13,259 bases of DNA, taken from the NCBI GenBank assembly GCA_015657535.1, contig JADHZB010000798.1, positions 1-13,259 of the forward strand. The letters run 5' to 3'. The position numbers were made by a program, and so were the translations under genes. Below the pieces are notes generated by a model. The model was not told where the DNA came from and searched no databases. It worked only from the letters and a program-made list of their open reading frames with translations. Below, piece after piece: positions 10,153 to 13,259 of the stretch (within the stretch, counting starts at the first letter, position 1; every line of letters starts with the position of its first letter). Source of the DNA: Nephromyces sp. MM_2019 (lineage: Eukaryota; Apicomplexa; Aconoidasida; Nephromycida).

Positions 10153-12883
10153 ATGAATATAGCCATTGATGAATATGGTAACCCCTTTGTTGTTCTTAAA
10201 GAACAAAATGAAAAGAAACGTCTTAAAGGGCTATCTGCACATCTCTCAAATATATTGGCCGCTCGATCAGTTGCTGAGACCCTCAAAACATCTTTGGGGC
10301 CAAAAGGAATGGACAAAATAATTGTGGGGTCAGATGGCCAAGTTACAATCACAAATGATGGGGCTACTATTCTCCAACAAATGGATGTATGTGTGTGTGT
10401 GTTTGGGAGGGTGTGTGTGCGTGTCTGTGGGAGGTTGGGTGTGCATGTGTGTTGGAGGTTAGGTGTGTATGTGCGCATGTGTAAGCGTGTATAGGTGTGT
10501 GCGTGTGTCAGCGGATGGATTGGGTGAGTGTTTGACTGGGTTCAAGAATGCGTATCAAAGTGTATTTGCGCCTTATAAAGTGTTTGTGAAAAAGTGTATA
10601 GTTATATATATTTGAAAATTGTATTAATATATATATAATTATACTTATCATTTACATATTTAATATTATGCACCTTCCTAAAATTCAATCCATAATTGTA
10701 TCGTATACAAAATGAAATCATGATTTTTACACATAACAAATATGCACACTATTGTAATTATTTTTTCAACAGATTGAACATCAGTGTGCAAAATTATTGG
10801 TTGATTTATCTAAATCACAAGATGAAGAAATTGGTGATGGTACAACAGGTGTTGTTATATTTGCAGGCTCATTATTAGAAAAGTCTTACAAATTAATAGA
10901 AATGGGCCTTCATCCCCTTAAAGTAGCTGATGGCTTTGATATTGCATGTGATGTAGCTAATCAAAAATTGGAGGAAATTGCAACAAGTTCTGATATTTTT
11001 GCTAACAATAATCAAATTTTGTAAGATGGTTTATGTATACACACAAACATACATATATATATACATATCTATATCATTTATTACTTATTAAAGTGCTTGA
11101 CATCATATAGAGAATTAATTGTATATACATTATATACACACCTACTCACATATATATATATATGTTTTTAATGAACTCTATAGTGTATGTACATACACTA
11201 TATATAATTGTTATGTGTATCTACATAAATCTTATGTATTATAATGTTTGCATATAAACTATATATCTGATAAATATGTATATATATATATGTCTTGATT
11301 TCATATGAAAATGATATGTATGTGTATAAAATATAATATTAGCATATATGTTATGATTATTATGTACATACATTGTTTTAATAAACAAAATTTATTATTT
11401 ATAAATTTGGTAGAGTTGAGGCAGCCATGACCTCTTTAGGATCAAAAGTTGTTTCAAGTTGTCAAAAATTATTATCAACGGTCGCTGTTGAAGCTGTCTT
11501 ATCAGTAGCTGATTTTGAGCGTCAAGATGTCAATTTTGATCTAATTAAGGTATGGATTTAAGGGATGTATAGTTCATTTTATTCTACACATTCTACTAAA
11601 GATTATGATAAAACTCATTTAGCTTAGTTTAATACAATTCTATAACATTTTTTTATATAAATTTATTAACCATCTATACATTATTTTGATTTCTAAGATT
11701 AAAATTTCTAATCAATCCAGAAATTGTATTTATAAATTTTTTTTATATAGACCTTGTATATACACTTTAATTTTCTTTTTTCACCCTTTTTTTATATATT
11801 GGAGTTCTCTATAAACATACACACTTATCTGATATCTATACATGAGCATACATCTCCCTATCTTTTACACATTTATATATATATTTACATACACATAGAA
11901 ACTTTGATACTTATCTAACCCATACACACGCACACATACATTGCACACCCACATATTACACACAAACATTACACATATTTTACATACATGTTTCACACAC
12001 ACACCTTATATACATACAATACATAAACTTTACACACACTCATTATGCACACACACATTACACATATACACATTAAACATACACACATTACACACATACA
12101 TTACACACACATACATTATACATATTATACATATACATATTATACATACACATATTATACATACACATATTATACATACACACACACACTATACATATAC
12201 ATATTTATTTAAATTTGATTTTAGGTTACAGGAAAACCAGGTGGACGATTAGAAGAAACAAATCTTGTTCAAGGAATTGTTATTGACAAAGATCTCAGCC
12301 ATTCACAGATGAACAAAATCACAGAAAATGCAAAAATTGCTATTCTTACTTGCCCATTTGAACCTGTATGTTGTATTTTTACACACACACACTATACACA
12401 CAATTTAATTAGGCTTGATTAGCTTTATTATAAGGTCTATATAGCTCGATAATACCCTGTTTATGACCTATATGATTGCATACTCCTTTTGTACTATAAT
12501 CGTATACATATTAACATAGTACTCTTATTAAAATCACACACTTTATTACTCTTGCATATTCTTATACACATATGCTTATACTTATATAAACATATATACT
12601 CTTATACACACATATACTCTTACTTCTATACACAAATATACTCATATTTACAAGCATATACTTATTTACATACACACATACAATCATATTTACACACATA
12701 TACTCATACTTCTATATAAATATATACTCATATTTACACACATATAATTATTTTTAGCCTAAACCCAAGACAAAACACACACTCGATATCAAAACTGCAG
12801 AAGATTATAAGAAATTACAAATTGCTGAGCAAAAATATTTCACTGATATGATTCAATCTCTTAAGGATGCTGGAGCTAATTTT
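10153..12883 (+). CDS. CCT5: CCT/TRiC chaperonin subunit epsilon, first 5 exons (3' partial)
   Basis: One of eight subunits of the cytosolic TRiC/CCT chaperonin, an ATP-driven double-ring folding machine (clients include actin, tubulin and eEF2). Exons are 10153-10386, 10773-11020, 11414-11549, 12225-12365 and 12758-12883, all GT-AG, phases 0, 2, 0, 0. They give 295 residues of a protein usually near 540; the rest lies past the window. Visible motifs are DEYGNPF (6-12), SLGPKGMDK (47-55), TNDGAT (67-72), [10 protein letters not shown] (95-104, the nucleotide-binding loop with Asp100), a GSKVV segment and [15 protein letters not shown] in exon 3, and in exons 4-5 the epsilon-specific run [31 protein letters not shown]. 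The second catalytic Asp is beyond the window. I start at 10153 because upstream in-frame codons are repeat-derived; ATG follows TATACAG directly, so a 5' UTR intron is possible. Intron 5 runs from 12884 past the end. Confidence 0.96.
10387..10772 (+). repeat. CCT5: CCT5 intron 1, strongly GT-rich in its first 130 bp
   Basis: The intron (386 bp) starts GTATGT and its first 130 bp are almost all G and T on the sense strand. G runs occur at 10405-10407, 10409-10411, 10429-10431 and 10437-10439. The 3' part is AT-rich and ends TTTTTTCAACAG. A frame open through the GT-rich part simply reads through the intron after codon 78 and is not coding. Confidence 0.85.
11021..11413 (+). other. CCT5: CCT5 intron 2 (393 bp), AT-rich with TA tracts
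   Basis: Donor GTAAGA, acceptor TTTGGTAG. It contains TA tracts (about 11053-11062, 11151-11164, 11279-11291) and the perfect palindrome listed separately. Nothing coding is seen. Confidence 0.85.
11179..11202. repeat. 24-bp perfect palindrome in CCT5 intron 2
   Basis: Twelve bases, TATAGTGTATGT, are followed immediately by their exact reverse complement, with no spacer. It is capable of cruciform extrusion in DNA; in RNA the innermost pairs would have to open to form a loop. It includes two CACTA/TAGTG arms and so is not a plain TA repeat. Confidence 0.9.
11550..12224 (+). repeat. CCT5: CCT5 intron 3 (675 bp), AC-rich 3' half
   Basis: Donor GTATGG, acceptor TGATTTTAG. From about 11820 to 12200 the sense strand is ACAC/TACACA-rich with almost no G. 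A frame open from 11941 into exon 4 encodes His/Thr/Ile repeats and is an artefact of this composition. Confidence 0.85.
12124..12183. repeat. 15-bp tandem repeat, about 4 copies, in CCT5 intron 3
   Basis: ATTATACATACACAT-type units start at 12124, 12139, 12154 and 12169. The second and third copies are nearly identical, and the last runs into a CA tract. The array lies about 40 bp before the exon 4 acceptor. Confidence 0.85.
12366..12757 (+). repeat. CCT5: CCT5 intron 4 (392 bp) with irregular TATACTC/TACACA repeats
   Basis: Donor GTATGT, acceptor TTATTTTTAG. From about 12540 to 12750 the sense strand repeats TATACT words (12595, 12613, 12637, 12657, 12699, 12723), usually 18-24 bp apart and mixed with CACATA words. 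Non-coding. Confidence 0.75.
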
Positions 12884-13259
12884 GTATGTTTAAATTAAAA
12901 TTTTTTTATGTACATACATGTGTGTATATATTAACAAGTATATATATATATATTTATTATATTTATATTATATAAAGATAATGCGACATAGTGATCATTT
13001 TATTTAATTTGATATAAATTCAAAATCTAACACTATATTCAAACACATCTACACATGATAAATCCTTACACAATTATTATTTGTATTCATCTTCCCTCTA
13101 TCTATCCCTAACACACACCAACTACTACATCTCTCTAACCGTATACACCACCATGTTACAATCATACACACCCGCTCCACACTCTTCCCTTTCACACACC
13201 CACCCTCCTCATACTGCCCTTCCACACAGTCCCCCTCCACACAGTCCCCTTTCACACAC
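12884..13259 (+). other. CCT5: CCT5 intron 5, 5' part only
   Basis: Donor GTATGT at 12884. The first 170 bp are AT-rich with a TA tract at about 12940-12952. From about 13080 the sense strand turns C/A-rich and pyrimidine-rich, ending in the minisatellite listed separately. The next exon is beyond the window. Confidence 0.8.
13161..13259. repeat. C-rich minisatellite with 15-bp period, at least 6.6 copies
   Basis: Units start at 13161, 13176, 13191, 13206, 13221, 13236 and 13251 (cut by the window end). The approximate unit is TCCACACAGTCCCCT. The copies at 13221 and 13236 are almost identical; earlier ones are more diverged. Because 15 is a multiple of 3, the minus strand stays open and would encode pentapeptide-like repeats, but this is inside an intron of CCT5. 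Confidence 0.9.

Noticed and set aside
10050..10478. 142-codon open frame on the minus strand opposite CCT5 exon 1
   Set aside because: It is the antisense of a well-supported exon and flanking TG repeats; its composition is repeat-driven Thr/His.
11941..12252. 103-codon plus-strand frame rich in His, Thr and Ile
   Set aside because: It lies in CCT5 intron 3 repeats and runs into exon 4 out of the CCT5 frame.
12489..12719. 76-codon plus-strand frame
   Set aside because: It lies within CCT5 intron 4 and is encoded by TATACTC/TACACA repeats.
13049..13255. 68-codon minus-strand frame with pentapeptide-like repeats
   Set aside because: The 15-bp minisatellite period keeps the frame open; the region is intron 5 of CCT5.

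Overview
The window is AT-rich, intron-rich nuclear eukaryotic DNA. It holds three protein-coding genes cut up by GT-AG introns, embedded in long low-complexity DNA (CA/TG and TA microsatellites plus several minisatellites). The chaperonin gene looks most like apicomplexan or other alveolate CCT-epsilon: a short N-terminus opening with a DEYGNPF motif and an AEQKYF stretch late in the visible part. I therefore suggest an AT-rich alveolate, possibly an apicomplexan, but only as an inference. The many introns of about 100-700 bp and the 4.4 kb of repeat-filled intergenic DNA argue against the most compact apicomplexan genomes.

Layout. (1) 2-1385, plus strand: the C-terminal half of a pepsin-family (A1) aspartic protease in five exons; its N-terminal half lies before the window. 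(2) 1386-2544: AT-rich DNA between convergent genes, with no gene seen. (3) 2545-5766, minus strand: a complete HGH1 homologue that I assembled from eight exons, including three short 3' exons that simple ORF calling misses. (4) 5767-10152: 4.4 kb between divergent genes, made of alternating AC-rich and GT-rich blocks, one of them a 30-bp-period degenerate minisatellite; no convincing gene. (5) 10153-12883, continuing past the window end: the first five exons (295 residues) of the CCT/TRiC epsilon subunit, CCT5.

How the genes relate. HGH1 is known in yeast as a co-chaperone that works with the TRiC/CCT chaperonin in folding elongation factor 2, and CCT5 is a TRiC subunit. Here the two are divergent neighbours, which is the most biologically suggestive feature of the window, although 4.4 kb separates their start codons. 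The aspartic protease is convergent with HGH1 and shows no obvious functional link to it.

No tRNA, rRNA, transposon, CRISPR array or viral gene was recognised. I do not see an undescribed multi-gene system. The noteworthy points are the HGH1/CCT5 pairing, a possible frame-neutral cassette exon in HGH1, and the unusual repeat architecture.
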